A stretch of DNA of 64,000 bases from Dugong dugon (Eukaryota > Chordata > Mammalia > Sirenia > Dugongidae): the NCBI GenBank assembly GCA_030035585.1, contig CM057476.1:22676501-22740500 (forward strand). Reading direction: 5' to 3'. The translations under genes were made by a program, and so were the position numbers. The notes beneath the pieces were generated by a model that saw nothing but the letters and a program-made list of their open reading frames with translations, did no database searches and was not told the origin of the DNA. How positions within the stretch are numbered: the stretch's first letter is position 1; the number at the start of each line of letters is the position of its first letter. Positions 1 to 11,747 of the stretch are shown piece by piece.

Positions 1-950
1 TCTCATTGAGGGTCTCCCTCTTTTTCCCTGACCCTCTCATTTTAGCAAGCATGATGTCCTTCTCCAGTGACTCGTCCCTCCCGATGATGTGTCCAAAGTA
101 AGCAAGTCGAAGTGTCGTCATCCTCCCTTCTAAGGAGCATTCTGGCTGGACTTTCTCCAAGACTGCTTTGTTCATTCTTCTGGGAGTCCACGGTATATTC
201 AATATGCTTTGCCAACACCACAATTCAAATGCATCAATTCTTCTTCAGTTTTCTCTTCAAATTGTCCAGCTTTTGCATGCATATGAAGTGAATGAAAATA
301 CCATGGCTTGAGTCAGGCGCATCTTAGTCATCAAAGCGTTATCTTTGTTTTTTAAGTGTTTAAAGAGATTTTTGCTGCAGATACACCCAATGCAATACGT
401 CATTTGATTTCTTGATTGCTGCTTCCGTGGGTGTTGACTGTTGATCCAAATAGAATAAAATCTTTGACAATTTCAATTTCTTCACTATCATGATGTTGTT
501 TATGGGTCCAGTTGTGAGGATTTTCGTTTTCTTCATGTTTAGGTGCAATCTATAATGAAGGCTGTAGTCTTTGATCTTCATTAGCAAGTGCTTCAAGTCA
601 TCTTCATTTTCAGCAAGCAAAGCTGTATCATGTGCATATCATAGGTTGTTAATGAGTCTTTCTCCAATTGTGACGCTGCATTCTTCTTCATATAGTTCAG
701 CTTCTCTGATTATTTGTTCAGCATAGAGATTAAACAAATCAGGTGAAAGGATACAACCCTGCTGCACACTTTTTCCAATTTTAAATCACATACTATCCCC
801 TTGATCTGTTCAAACGACTGCCTCTTGATCTGTGTACAGGTTCCACATGAGCACAATTAAGTGTTCTGGAATTCCCATTTTTCATAATGTTATCCATAAT
901 TTGTTATGAACCACACAGTCAAATGCCTTTGCAGAGTCAATAAAACACAG
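1..950 (-). mobile_element. RTE-type LINE fragment, minus strand, continues past left edge
   Basis: The minus strand encodes the C-terminal half of an RTE-clade reverse transcriptase. A readable piece at 360-620 contains DLKHLLMKIKDYS and KKTKILTT, which recur in the copies at 14192-14548 and 26776-27495. The reading frame is broken in several places. The 3' end of the element lies outside the window, and the 5' end stops near 950 inside the RT region, so this is a 5'-truncated copy. RTE elements move by target-primed reverse transcription and are normally 5'-truncated. Confidence 0.88.
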
Positions 951-960
951 ACAATAGAAT

Positions 961-1490
961 GATAAAAACAAAAACGGCTGCAGCCATCAACAACAGAATG
1001 GATAAATCAATAATAATTATGGTCTATAACAACATGCAAGAATATGGATAAATCTCGTAACATAATGTTGAGTGAAAAAATGAATTCATAATCTGTGATT
1101 TGTGTTTATAAAATAAACACAAGAGAAACTATGCTAATAGAAGTCAGGATAGTGGTTATCTCGTAGGGTAGAATAGTGACTGCAAAGCAAGATCAGGTTT
1201 TCTGGGGGACTGCTAGTATTCTGTTTCTTGATCTTGGCGCTGATTTCACATGTGTATTCAGCAAGACTGGGATTAGGGTGAGGCAAGCAAGATACCTAGG
1301 GAGCACAATTTAAATAGGCACTCAGTCTTGGCACCTGAGAGGGAGTACCTCCTTAAATTGTCTCCCAGGTGCACTGCCTGCTGCACCCTGGTCTTGGCCC
1401 TGGTGTTCAGCTTGTGAATATTTATTGAGCTGTATCATTATGATGCATTTTTATGTATGTATATTATACTTGAATTTAAAATGTTAAAAG
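961..1490 (+). mobile_element. Old L1 3' end
   Basis: The phrase around 975-1045 (catcaacaacagaatggata and the following text) matches the end of L1 ORF2 and the start of its 3' UTR. The stretch runs into an A-rich end near 1490. About 150 bases at 1262-1410 do not fit L1 and may be another old insertion that I cannot name. Too decayed for a subfamily. Confidence 0.6.
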
Positions 1491-2457
1491 GGTCTTGTCT
1501 ATCTCACACCACAAATAAAAATAAACTCCAAGTGAATTAAAAATCTTAAAGTGAAAAGAAACACTTTAAAACTTTTAGAATAAAATATAAGAGAATGTTA
1601 TTAATGACCTCAAACAGAGGATTTCTTAAAGATACTCGAAACTACTCTCAAAGGAAAAGATTTGACTACAGTAAAATTAAGAACTTCTCTATCAAAAGAC
1701 ATCTTAAAGTGAAAATACAAGCAATAAGCCTGAAAAAATTATAACATATATAAGTGAAAAAGAATTATTATTCAGAACATATTTTTAAAAATCAATGAGG
1801 AAAAGATAAATAACCGAATAGAAAAATGCATGAGTGATTTAACAGCCACTTTATATATAAGAAAACCAGAAAGGCCAATAAACATGAAAAGATGCTCGAA
1901 CTCACTAATAAAAATCAGGGAAATGCAAATTAAAATCATGATGCATTACCATTTCACATCAGCAGATTGGCAAAAAACATAAACTCTGACAATATAGTGT
2001 TAACAAGAATGTAGGGCACTTTCCTCCGCTGTTGGTAGAGTATAAATTGGTACAACCACTTTAGGAAACAGTTATGTATTACCTAATAAAGTTTAAAATG
2101 TGGAAACCCTAGGACTCTTAGGTATATTCCTTAGAGACACTCGTGCACATGTGTACAGCAGATGTGTACATGAACGTTTATAACAACTAAAAAAGAAAGA
2201 AAAATGTCTATAAACAGAATACAGCAGTGAAAGTGAATGAACGATGATCACACACAAATGGATGAATCTCATTTTTGATGGTCACGCAAAAGAAGCAAAC
2301 CATAGATGAATACTTAAGAGTATGACTACTTTCATATAAAATTTAAAAAACAAGAGGATATACTCATAGATGGTAAAACTATAAAGAAGGGCAAGGGAAG
2401 GGTTATCATAAAAGTCAGGACAGTGGTTACCTTTGGAGAAGGAAGGCGTACAATAAG
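1491..2457 (+). mobile_element. Old L1 ORF2/3' region, left part (interrupted at 2457)
   Basis: Degenerate L1 ORF2 C-terminal sequence and 3' UTR in plus orientation. The 3' UTR text near 2400-2457 resumes at 10130 after the inserted L1, so the two pieces were once continuous. Confidence 0.65.
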
Positions 2458-2691
2458 TAAGGGGGGTGGGGCATGGCCAAGATGACAGAGAAGTTAGAGG
2501 TTTCCTATATCCCTCTTATGACAAAGGCCTGGAAAAACAAGTGATTTGATTCTATATGAATATCTAGGAGACCTGAATAAGGCAAAGTTGAGGAATCGGA
2601 CTGAGTCGTGGGGCAAGGGGAGAAGGAGATGGTTTGGAAGAAGCGAAGAGTGCCAGAGCCACAGCAGCGAGACTGAAGGTTTGCAGCCACA

Positions 2692-2777
2692 CCGGACCAC
2701 AGTGAAGCAGGCAAACAGCTGTGCTGTGCACGCACCGGACCACAGTGAAGCAGGCAAACAGCTGTGCTGTGCACGCA
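2692..2777 (+). repeat. Perfect 43-bp tandem duplication in L1-A 5' UTR
   Basis: The unit starting CCGGACCACAGTGAAGC at 2692 is repeated without a mismatch at 2735 (period 43, two copies). The surrounding element is diverged. Confidence 0.95.
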
Positions 2778-3890
2778 CTTGGGAAGCAGTTCCACTTTGA
2801 AAGAGAGACCAGGCAGTAGAGATTCCGCTTGGACGTTCCGAACCAGTGAAAAGCAGCTCCCAAGAGGTTAAGGTAAGTACATGCGTGCGGCCTTTCACAG
2901 AGATTTAAAAAAAAAAGCCCATTTGCGAGAAACCTCTCTCCCTTTTACCTCCTCCTCTGTGCTCTGCGCTCTGCACCAGGAGTCCCCTGGGCCAGAAGTA
3001 GATCCCAAAAGGCGCCCTGATCCATTTTCCTGGCCTTGGAAAGGGAACAAATAAGCTACTGGCTTCTCTAAGCCAGGAACACAGGGTTGGCACAGCTCCT
3101 TTGCTAGGCACAGGTATAAGGCGTCCGCAGACTCTGAGTGCCTTACACCCCTGTATAGACTTCTGGGGACCCATCTCAACAGCGTTAGCCCTCACTACCA
3201 CAGTACAACAGGTCAAACATCTGAAGTTTAACTTCAACTGCTTCAGCTGTGAACTGAAACAGCCCTGCCCCTTAAGTAGGCACTTTTATCAATCTGCAAC
3301 AGGGGCTTGAGGACTGGTGGTATCACCTAAAGCTCCTAGTCACCTGCTACAGGAGTCCAAGAAAAAGTGGTGCCCTCAAGTCTTTACAGCCAACAGAGTG
3401 GGGTGCTCATAGTTCGGCTGCAAAACTCACCTAACCTACTCACCCTAGAGAATAGGGACACGCTTTCCTTTTAGACTCTCAGGGGCAGCCATCAGCCCCC
3501 TGCCTGGCTCAGCGCATGATCCCCTACCACAGCCAGAGTCCAGTGCGTGCACCAATCACCCATGCCTCTCTAGGACTGGAAGTGAGAGCCTGCATCACAC
3601 ACTTGGTGACCAACTGCCTGGACACCCAAGCTGAACCCATATAGGAAAATTTAATGGACTCCTGTGTGCACATACTTAGTTACAGAACTAACTACCTGGT
3701 GATAGGATGTTAGAGATTCAAAGGTGTCAAAAATCAAACTAGTGCACACGAGTAGCTTATTTGGGCATATCAAAATAAAACAAAACAAGAAGCTAGGTCT
3801 CACTAAACAAATACAGAATAAACTTATAATAAATTATTGATGGCTTGGAGACAACAGTCAATATCAAGTCACATAAAGAGGCAGTCCAAG

Positions 3891-4859
3891 ATGGCTTCTG
3901 CAAGCTCCCAAAATAAAGAATCAATAAATTCTCTGGAGGAAGAGAACTTCTTGGAATTACCAGAGGCATAATACAAAAGATTAATATACAGAACTCTTCT
4001 AGAAATTAGAAAGGAAACTTTACAGAATGCAGAAATAGCCAGGTAACACACAGACAAAGTAGTAGCGGAACTTAAAAAAGTTATCAAAGAACATAATGCC
4101 AAATTTAATAGGCTGCAAGAATCCATAGAGAGACAGCAATCAGAAATCCAGAAGATTAACAATAAAGTTTCAGAATTAGACAACTCAATAGAAAGTCATA
4201 GGAGCAGAATTGAGGCAGTAGAAGTTAGAATCAGTGACATTGAAGATAAAGCTCTTGATGCCAACTTATTTCAGGAAAAATCAGACAAAAGAATTAAAAA
4301 GAATGAAGAAACTCTAAGAGTCATGTGGGACTCTATCAAGAGAAACAACCTACGAGTGACTGCAGTACCAGAACGGGGGGGGATAACAGAAAATACAGAG
4401 AAAATCGTTGAAGATTTGTTGACAGAAAACTTCCCTGATATCATGAAAGACGAGAAGATATCTATCCAAGATGCTCACTGAACCCCACATAGGTAGATCC
4501 CAAAAGAAAGTCACCAAGACATATTATAATCAAACTTACCAAAACCAAAGATAAAGAGAGAATTTTAAGACAGCTAGGGATAAAAGAAAAGTCGTCTACA
4601 AAAGAGAGTCAGTCAGAATAAGCTCGGACTACTCAGCAGAAAACATGCAGGCTAGAAGGCAATAGAATGACATATATAAAGCCTTGAAGGAAAATAACTG
4701 CCAGCCAAGAATTACATATCCAGCAAATCTGTCTGTCAAATATAATGGTGAAATTAGGGCATTTCCAGATAAACAGAAGTTCAGGTAATTTGCAAAAACC
4801 AAACCAAAATTACAAGAAATACTAAAGGGAGTCCTATGGTTAGATAATAACACCAGATA
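3891..4859 (+). pseudogene. L1-A ORF1 (RNA-binding coat protein), broken
   Basis: An ATG at 3891 opens a short frame (MASASSQNKESINSLEEE) that stops within about 30 codons. Downstream, in changing frames, the sequence keeps the L1 ORF1p order: a coiled-coil region rich in K, E and Q (about 4040-4330), the RRM-like part, and the C-terminal domain near 4500-4850 (compare the clearer copy at 50611-51078). L1 ORF1p binds L1 RNA as a trimer. Many frameshifts and stops, so no product is expected. Confidence 0.8.
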
Positions 4860-5294
4860 ACAATGCAAGACTAGAACACAGGACAGAGCAACCAGATATT
4901 GACTCATATATGGATATCGAAAATACATTAAAGCTAAAACATTGAAAACAGGGAAACAGATATCAATACGTAAAAAAAGACAACATTAAAACAAAAAAGA
5001 GGGACTTAAAAAATGGGGACATTGATTTTTCACATGGAGGAGAAGTTAAGGCGATATAAAGTAATAAAAGACTGGTATAAACTTAGAAAAATAGGGGTAA
5101 ATATTAAGGTAACCACAAAGGAATCTAACAATCCTACAAATCAAAATAAAAAAGTATAAAAACATAAAGACCCAGCAAACACAAAATCTACAACAAAGAA
5201 AAAGATGAAAAAAAAAAAAGCATAAAAACGACTCAGCACAGAAAATTGAGGAGAACAAAGAAACTGAGAACAACACACAAGAAGAGATATTGGG

Positions 5295-8200
5295 ATGACA
5301 GCACTAAACTCATATCTATCAATAATTACGCTGAATGTAAACGGAATTAATGCACCAATAAAGAGACGGAGAGTGGCAGATTGGATAAAAAAGCATAATC
5401 CATCTATATGCTGCCTACAAGAGACGCACCTTAGACTTAAAGACACAAACAGGCTAAAACGCAAAGGATGGAAAAAAAATATATCCAGCAAACAACACTC
5501 AAAAAAGTAGGAGTGGCAATATTAATCTCTGACAAAATAGACTTTAAAGTAAAATCCACCACAAAGGATAAGGAAGGGCACTATATAATAATTAAAGGGT
5601 CAATACACCAGGAGGACATAACTATAATAAATATTTACGCACCCAACAACAGGGCTCCAAAATATATAAAACAAACTCTAACAAACTCTGAAGACAGAAA
5701 TAGACAGCTCCACAATAGTAGTAGGAGACTTGAACACGCCACTTTCAGTGAGGGACAGAACATCCAGAAAGAAGCTCAACAAAGACACGGAAGAGCTAAA
5801 TGCTACAATCAACCAACTTGATCTCATAGATGTATACCGAACACTGCACCCAACAGCAGCCAAGTATACTTTCTTTTCCAACACACATGGAATATTCTCC
5901 AGAATAGACCACATATTAGACCATAAAGCAAGCCTTAACGAAATCCAAAAAATCGAAATACTACAAAGCATCTTTTCTGACCATAAAGCCATAAAAGTGG
6001 AAATCAACAACACAAAAAGCAAGGAAACAAAATCAAACACATGGAAACTGAACAACACCTTGCCAAAAAACTACTGGGTTATAGAAGAAATTAAGGATGG
6101 AATAAAGAAATTCATAGAATCAAACGAGAATGAAAACACATCCTACCAGAACCTTTGGGACACAGCAAAAGCAGTGCTCAGAGGTCAGTTTATAGCAATA
6201 AATGCACACATCCAAAAAGAAGAAAGGGTCCTAATCAAAGCATTAACCCTACAACTGGAACAAGTAGAAAGAGAGCAGCAAAAGAAGCCCACAGGCGCTA
6301 GAAGGAAGGAAATAATAAGAATTAGAGCAGAATTAAATGAAATAGAGAATAGAAAAACAACTGAAAGTGTTAACAAGTCCAAAAGCTGGTTCTTTGAAAA
6401 GATCAACAAAATTGATAAACCATTGGCCAAACTGACGAAAGGAAAACAGAAGAGGAAGCAGATAACCCGTGTAAGAAATGAGATGGGTAATATCATGATA
6501 GACCCAACTGAAATTAAAAGAATCATAACAGATTACTATGAAAAATTGTACTCTGACAAATGTGAAAACCTAGAGGAAATGGACAAATTTCTAGAAACCC
6601 ATTACCTACCTAAATTAACACAAACAGAGGTAGAACAACTAAATAAACCCATAACAAAAGAAGAGATTGAAAAGGTTACTGAAAAACTGCCAACAAAAAA
6701 AAGCCCTGGCCCGGATGGCTTCACTGAAGAATTCTACCAAACTTTTAGAGAAGAGATAACACCACTTCTACTAAAGGTATTTCAGAGCATAGAAAAGGAT
6801 GGAGTACTCCCAAACTCATTCCATGAAGCCAGCATAACCCTGATATCAAAACCAGATAAAGACACCACAAAAAAAGAAAATTACAGACCAATATCCCTCA
6901 TGAACATTGACACAAAAATCCTCAACAAAATTTTAGCCATTAGAATTCAGCAACATATCAAAAAAATAATTCACCATGACCAAGTGGGATTTATACAGGT
7001 ATGCAGGGATGGTTCAACATTAGAAAAACAATCAATGTAATCCATCACATAAATAAAACAAAATACAAGAACCACATGATCTTATCAATTGATGAAGAAA
7101 AGGTATTCAACAAAGTCCAACACCCATTCATGATAAAAACTCTCAATAAAACAGGAATAGAAGGGACATTCCTCAGTATAATTAAGGGCATTTATACAAA
7201 ACCAACAGCCAACACTATCCTAAATGGAGAGACTTTGAAAGCATTCCCCTTGAGAATAGGAACCAGACAAGGATGTCCTCTATCACCACTATTATTCATC
7301 ATTGTCCTGGAGGTCCTAGCCAGAGCAGTTAGGCTAGAAAAAGAAATAAAGCGCATCCAAATAGGTAGGGAAGAAGTCAAAGTATCTCTGTTTGCAGATG
7401 GTATGACCTTATACACAGAAAACCCCAAAGAATCCACAAGAAAACTACTAGAACTAATAGAAGATTTCAGCAAAGTTTCAGGATACAAGATAAACATACA
7501 AAAATCAATTGGATTCCTTTACACCAACAAAGAGAACCTTGAAGAGGAAATCACCAAATCAATACCATTTACAGTAGCCCCCAAGAAGATAAAATGCTTA
7601 GGAATAAATGTAACCAGAGATGTAAAAGAGCTTTACAAAGAAAACTATAAGACACTACTGCACGAAACTAAAAGAGACCTGCATAAGTGGAAGAATATAC
7701 CTTGCCCATGGATAGGTAGACTCAACATAGTGAAAATGTCAATTCTACCCAAAGCAATCTACAGATACAATGCAATCACGATCCAAATTCCAGCAGCAAT
7801 TTTTAATGAGATGGAGAAACAAATCACCTACTTCATATGGAAAAGGAAGAGGCCCCGAACAAATAAAGCATTACTCAAGAAGAAGAACAAAGTGGGAGGC
7901 TTTCCACTACCTGATTTTAGGACCTATTATACTGCCACGGTAGTCAAGACAGCCTGGTACTGGTACAACAACAGATACACAGACCAATGGAAAAGAGTTG
8001 AGAATCCAGATATAAGCTCATCCACCTATGAGCAGCTAATATTTGACAAAGGCCCAAAGTCCATTAATTGGGGAAAAGACAGTCTCTTTAACAAATGGTG
8101 CTGGCATAACTGGACATCTACATGCAAAAAACTGAAACAAGACCCGTATCTCACACCATGTACCAAAACTAACTCAAAATGGATCAAAGACTTAAATATA

Positions 8201-9119
8201 AAATCAAAAATGATAAAGATCATGGAAGAAAAAATAGGGACAACACTAAGAGCCTTAATACATGGCATAAACACAATACGAACCATAAGTAACAACGCAG
8301 AAGCACCAGAAGAGAGACTAGATAAATGGGAGCTCCTAAAAAATCAAACACTTATGCTCATCAAAAGACTTCACAGAAAGAGTCAAAAGACAACCTACAG
8401 ACTGGGAAAAAATTTTTGGCTACAACAAATCCGATCGGCATTTAATCTCTAAAATCTACAAGATACTGCAAAACCTCAACAACAAAAAGACAAATAACCC
8501 AATTAAAAAATGGACAAAGGATATGAACAGGGACTTCACCAAAGAAAATATTCAGGTGGGTAACAGACGCATGAAAAAATGTTCACAATCATTAGCCATT
8601 AGAGAAATGCAGATCAAAACTACAATGAGATATCATCTCACCCCAACAAGGCTAGGATTAATCCAAAAAATACAAAATAACAAATGCTGGAGAGGTTGTG
8701 GAGAGACTGGAACACTTATACAGTGTTGGTGGGAATGTAAAATGGTACAACCACTTTGGAAATCAATTTGGTGCTTCCTTAAAAAGCTAGAAATAGAAGT
8801 ACCAGATGATCCAGCTATCCCGCTCCTTGGAATATATCCTAGAGAAACAAGAGCCGTCACACGAATAGATATATGCATACCTACATTCACTGCAGCACCG
8901 TTCACAATAGCAAAAAGATGGAAGCAACGTAGGTGCCCATCAACAGACGAATGGATAAACAAACTATGGTATATCCATACAATGGAATATTATGCAACGA
9001 TAAAGAACAACAATGAAGCTGTGAAACATCATACAACATGGTGGAAGCTGGAACTTATTATACTGAGTGAATTTAGTCAGTCACAGAAGGACAAATACTG
9101 TATAAGACCACTATTATAA
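5295..9119 (+). pseudogene. L1-A ORF2 (endonuclease/reverse transcriptase), broken by frameshifts
   Basis: The ATG at 5295 begins MTALNSYLSIITLNVNGIN, the L1 endonuclease N-terminus, with the catalytic CLQETH motif following. The frame shifts near 5500, near 5700, near 7000 and near 8450, leaving open pieces 5295-5510, 5468-5821, 5730-7040, 7001-8452 and 8523-9119. The RT region has SPGPDGF, RPISLMN and [11 protein letters not shown]. The polymerase motif that should read FADD reads FADG at 7391-7402, so one of the paired catalytic aspartates is gone. The C-terminal Cys-rich part (CWRGCGETGTLIQCWWEC) is present near 8686-8740. It cannot encode an active enzyme. Confidence 0.93.
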
Positions 9120-9169
9120 GAACTCAAGAAAAAGTTTAAACGCAGAAGAAAACATTCTTTGATGGTTAC

Positions 9170-9193
9170 GGGGGTGGGGAGGGAGGGTGAGGG
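9170..9193 (+). other. G-rich tract in L1-A 3' UTR (possible G-quadruplex)
   Basis: Five G-runs of three or more, separated by 1-2 bases, lie just after ORF2. G-rich tracts at this place are a known feature of mammalian L1 3' UTRs. Folding is inferred. Confidence 0.7.
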
Positions 9194-10129
9194 TTATTTA
9201 CTAACTAGATAATAGATAAGAATCATCTTAGGTGAAGGGAAGGACAGCACACACTACAGGGGAAGCCAACACAACTGGACTAAACCAAAGCTAAGAAGTT
9301 TCCTCAATACAGTCAAATACTTTGAGAGACAGAGTAGCAGAGATGGGGGGTCTGGGGACCATGCTTTCTGGGGACATCTATGTCAAGTGGCAAAACAAAT
9401 CTTATTAAGAAAATGTTCTGCATCCTACGTTGGTAAGTGGCATCTGGGGTCTTAAAAGCTTGCAAGCGGCCATCTAAGATGCATCAACTGGTCCCAACCA
9501 CTTGGAGTAAAGGAGAACGAAGAACAACAAAGACACAAGGAAAGTATTAGCCCAAGAGACAGAATGGGCCACATAAACCAGAGACTTCATCAGCCTGAGA
9601 CCAGAAGAACTAGATGGTGTCCAGCTACCACCAATGAATGTCCTGACAGGGAATACAACAGAGGGTCCCTGATGGAGCAGTAGAGCGATGGGATGCAGAA
9701 CTCAAAGTCTAGTAAGAAGACCGGACTTAATGGTCTGACTGAGACTGGAGGTGTCCTGGAAAGCATGGCCCCTGGACTCTCTATCACCCCAGAACTAAAA
9801 CAATTTCTGAGGCCAACTCTTCAGACAGGGATTGGACTGGACTGTGGGACATAAAGTGATACTGTGAAGAGTGTGCCTCTTAGTCAAGTAGACACAAGAG
9901 ACTAAACGGGCACCTTCTGTCCAGAGGTGAGATGGGAAGGCAGAGTTAGGAGCTGGTTGAATGTTCATGGGGAATCAGGCGGAGGGGAGGAGTGTGCTGT
10001 CACAGAATGAGGTGAGTGGCTGGGGTCTCATAACAATGTATGTAAAAAAAAAATTTGTATGGGAGACTAGCTTGAAATGTAAACTTCACTGAATTACAAC
10101 AATAAAAAAATTAATAAAAAAACAATAAG

Positions 10130-10295
10130 GGGCATAGGGCAACTTCTAAGGTAGTGGCAATATTCTATTTCTTAACCTGAAGGATGGCATATGGACATTC
10201 TCATTATTTTTAACACTGTACATATTATTTTTGTATCTGCTGTACACATGATATATTTCAAAATAAAATAATTTTCAAAAGCAATAAAATAAGGT
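10130..10295 (+). mobile_element. Old L1 3' UTR, right part of the interrupted copy
   Basis: Continues the old L1 text broken at 2457 (GGGCATAGGGCAACTTC onward) and ends in an AATAAAATAA-type tail. Confidence 0.6.
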
Positions 10296-10372
10296 TCTAA
10301 GTGTGTGTGTATTAATGTGTTTGTGTATTCCATGAAGGAATCCTTAATGGAAAACTCAGTAAGCACTATACT

Positions 10373-10581
10373 GTTATTGTTGTTGTTGTTGTGTGCCACT
10401 AAGTCGATTCCAACTCATAGTGACCCTATAGGACAGAGCAGAACTGCCCCATAGGGTTTCCTAGGCTGTAATCTTTATGGGAGCAGATTGCCAGGTCTTT
10501 TCTCCCATGGAGCCACTGGTGGTTTTGAGTTGACATTTCAGTTAGCAGCTGAGCGCTTAACCATTGTGCCACCAGGGGTCT
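10373..10581 (-). mobile_element. AfroSINE, long form
   Basis: Read on the minus strand it starts with the tRNA-like head (GGTGGCACAATGGTTAAG-like) and ends in an RTE-like 3' end with an AAC repeat, seen on the plus strand as TTGTTGTTG. It carries the longer middle part (AGGCTGTAATCTTTATGG) absent from the short forms. Flanks near 10360-10372 and 10582-10595 look like an imperfect target duplication (TAAGCACTATACT / TAAAGCACTACACT). Confidence 0.93.
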
Positions 10582-10686
10582 TAAAGCACTACACTAGACT
10601 TACTAAATTCTTCCATAATGATTGGCTGAAAGAGAGAGGGGTTTTAATCGACTGAGTTTACCACAAGGTCCAGATCTTTGTACATA

Positions 10687-11432
10687 TGTTGTTGTTAGGT
10701 GCCGTCGAGTTGGTTCCGACCCACAGCAACCCTATCTACAACAGAACGAAACACTGCCCAGTCTTTCGCCATTCTAACAATTGTTGCTATGTTTGAGCCC
10801 ATTGTTGCAGCCACTGTGTCAGTCCATCCCGTTGAGGGTCTTCCTCTTTTTCACTCACCTTCTACTTTACCAAGTATGACGGCCTTCTTCAGAGACTAGT
10901 CCCTACTGTTAACATGTCCAAAGTATGTAAAACAAAGTCTCGCCATCCTCCCTTTGGAGGAGCTTTCTGGCTGTACTTCTTCCAAGACAGACTTGTTCGT
11001 TCGTCTGGCTGTCTACAGTATATTCAATATTCTTTGCCAACACCATAATCCAACACCATAGTTCAAAGGCATCAATTCTTCTTTGGTGTTCTATATTCAT
11101 TGTCCAGCTTTCCCATGCGTATGAGGAGTCTGAAAATACCATGGCATGGGTCAGGCACATCTTAGTCCTCAAAGTGACATCTTTGCTTTTTAACACTTTA
11201 AACAGGTCTTTTGCAGCAGATTTGCCCAGTGCAATATGTTGTTCGACTTCTTGATTGCTGTTTCCATGAATGTTGATTGTGGATCCAAGTAAAATGAAAT
11301 CCTTGACAACTTCAATCTTTTCTCCACTTATCATGATGTTGTTTATTGGTTCAGTTGTGAGGCTTTTTGTTTTCTTTATGTAGTCTTTGATCTTTATCAG
11401 TAAGTACTTCAAGTCCTCTTTACTAATTATAT
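10687..11432 (-). mobile_element. RTE LINE, 5'-truncated, minus strand
   Basis: Begins on the plus strand with GTTGTTGTTAGGTGCCGTC, the reverse of the RTE 3' tail. The minus strand encodes the RT C-terminal part at 10909-11451, including IMVLAKNIEYTVDSQTNEQ. It is truncated at about the place equivalent to 26800 in the copy at 26170. Confidence 0.88.
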
Positions 11433-11602
11433 GCTTGGGAATTGTTATCATATGTCTTATTTATCTATCAATTGAACTATCACTTCTCAGGTTGTCCTGC
11501 TTTGTTTTCAGTTGGTAAAAGAAAAAAAAACTCTTAATTAAACTTTTAAAAGATAAAAATCTAGTTGAAACACACTCATTCTTTTCTTAATTTAAACTTT
11601 CT
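11433..11602. other. Unassigned spacer
   Basis: AT-rich sequence between two RTE copies. I recognise no repeat, exon or RNA in it. Confidence 0.5.
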
Positions 11603-11747
11603 ATGTTAACTATCCCCCATATGCCTGTCAGTTTGTCATACTGTGGCGGCTTGGGTGTTGCTGTGATGCTGGAAGCTATGCCACTGGTAATCAAATACCA
11701 GCAGGGTCACCCTTAGTGACACATATGCTGATGTGGCATGACTCAAA

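Larger units (their letters stand above)
2458..10121 (+). mobile_element. Near full-length L1 (L1-A), 7.7 kb, defective
   Basis: A whole L1 layout is present: a GC-rich 5' UTR (2458-3890), a broken ORF1 (3891-4859), a broken ORF2 (5295-9119), and a 3' UTR with a G-rich tract ending in an A-rich tail near 10121. It interrupts an older L1. The flanks carry the same 8 bases, ACAATAAG, at 2450-2457 and 10122-10129, which I read as the target-site duplication. The frame damage and a mutated catalytic motif show that it is dead. It lies antisense to HORMAD2. Confidence 0.9.
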
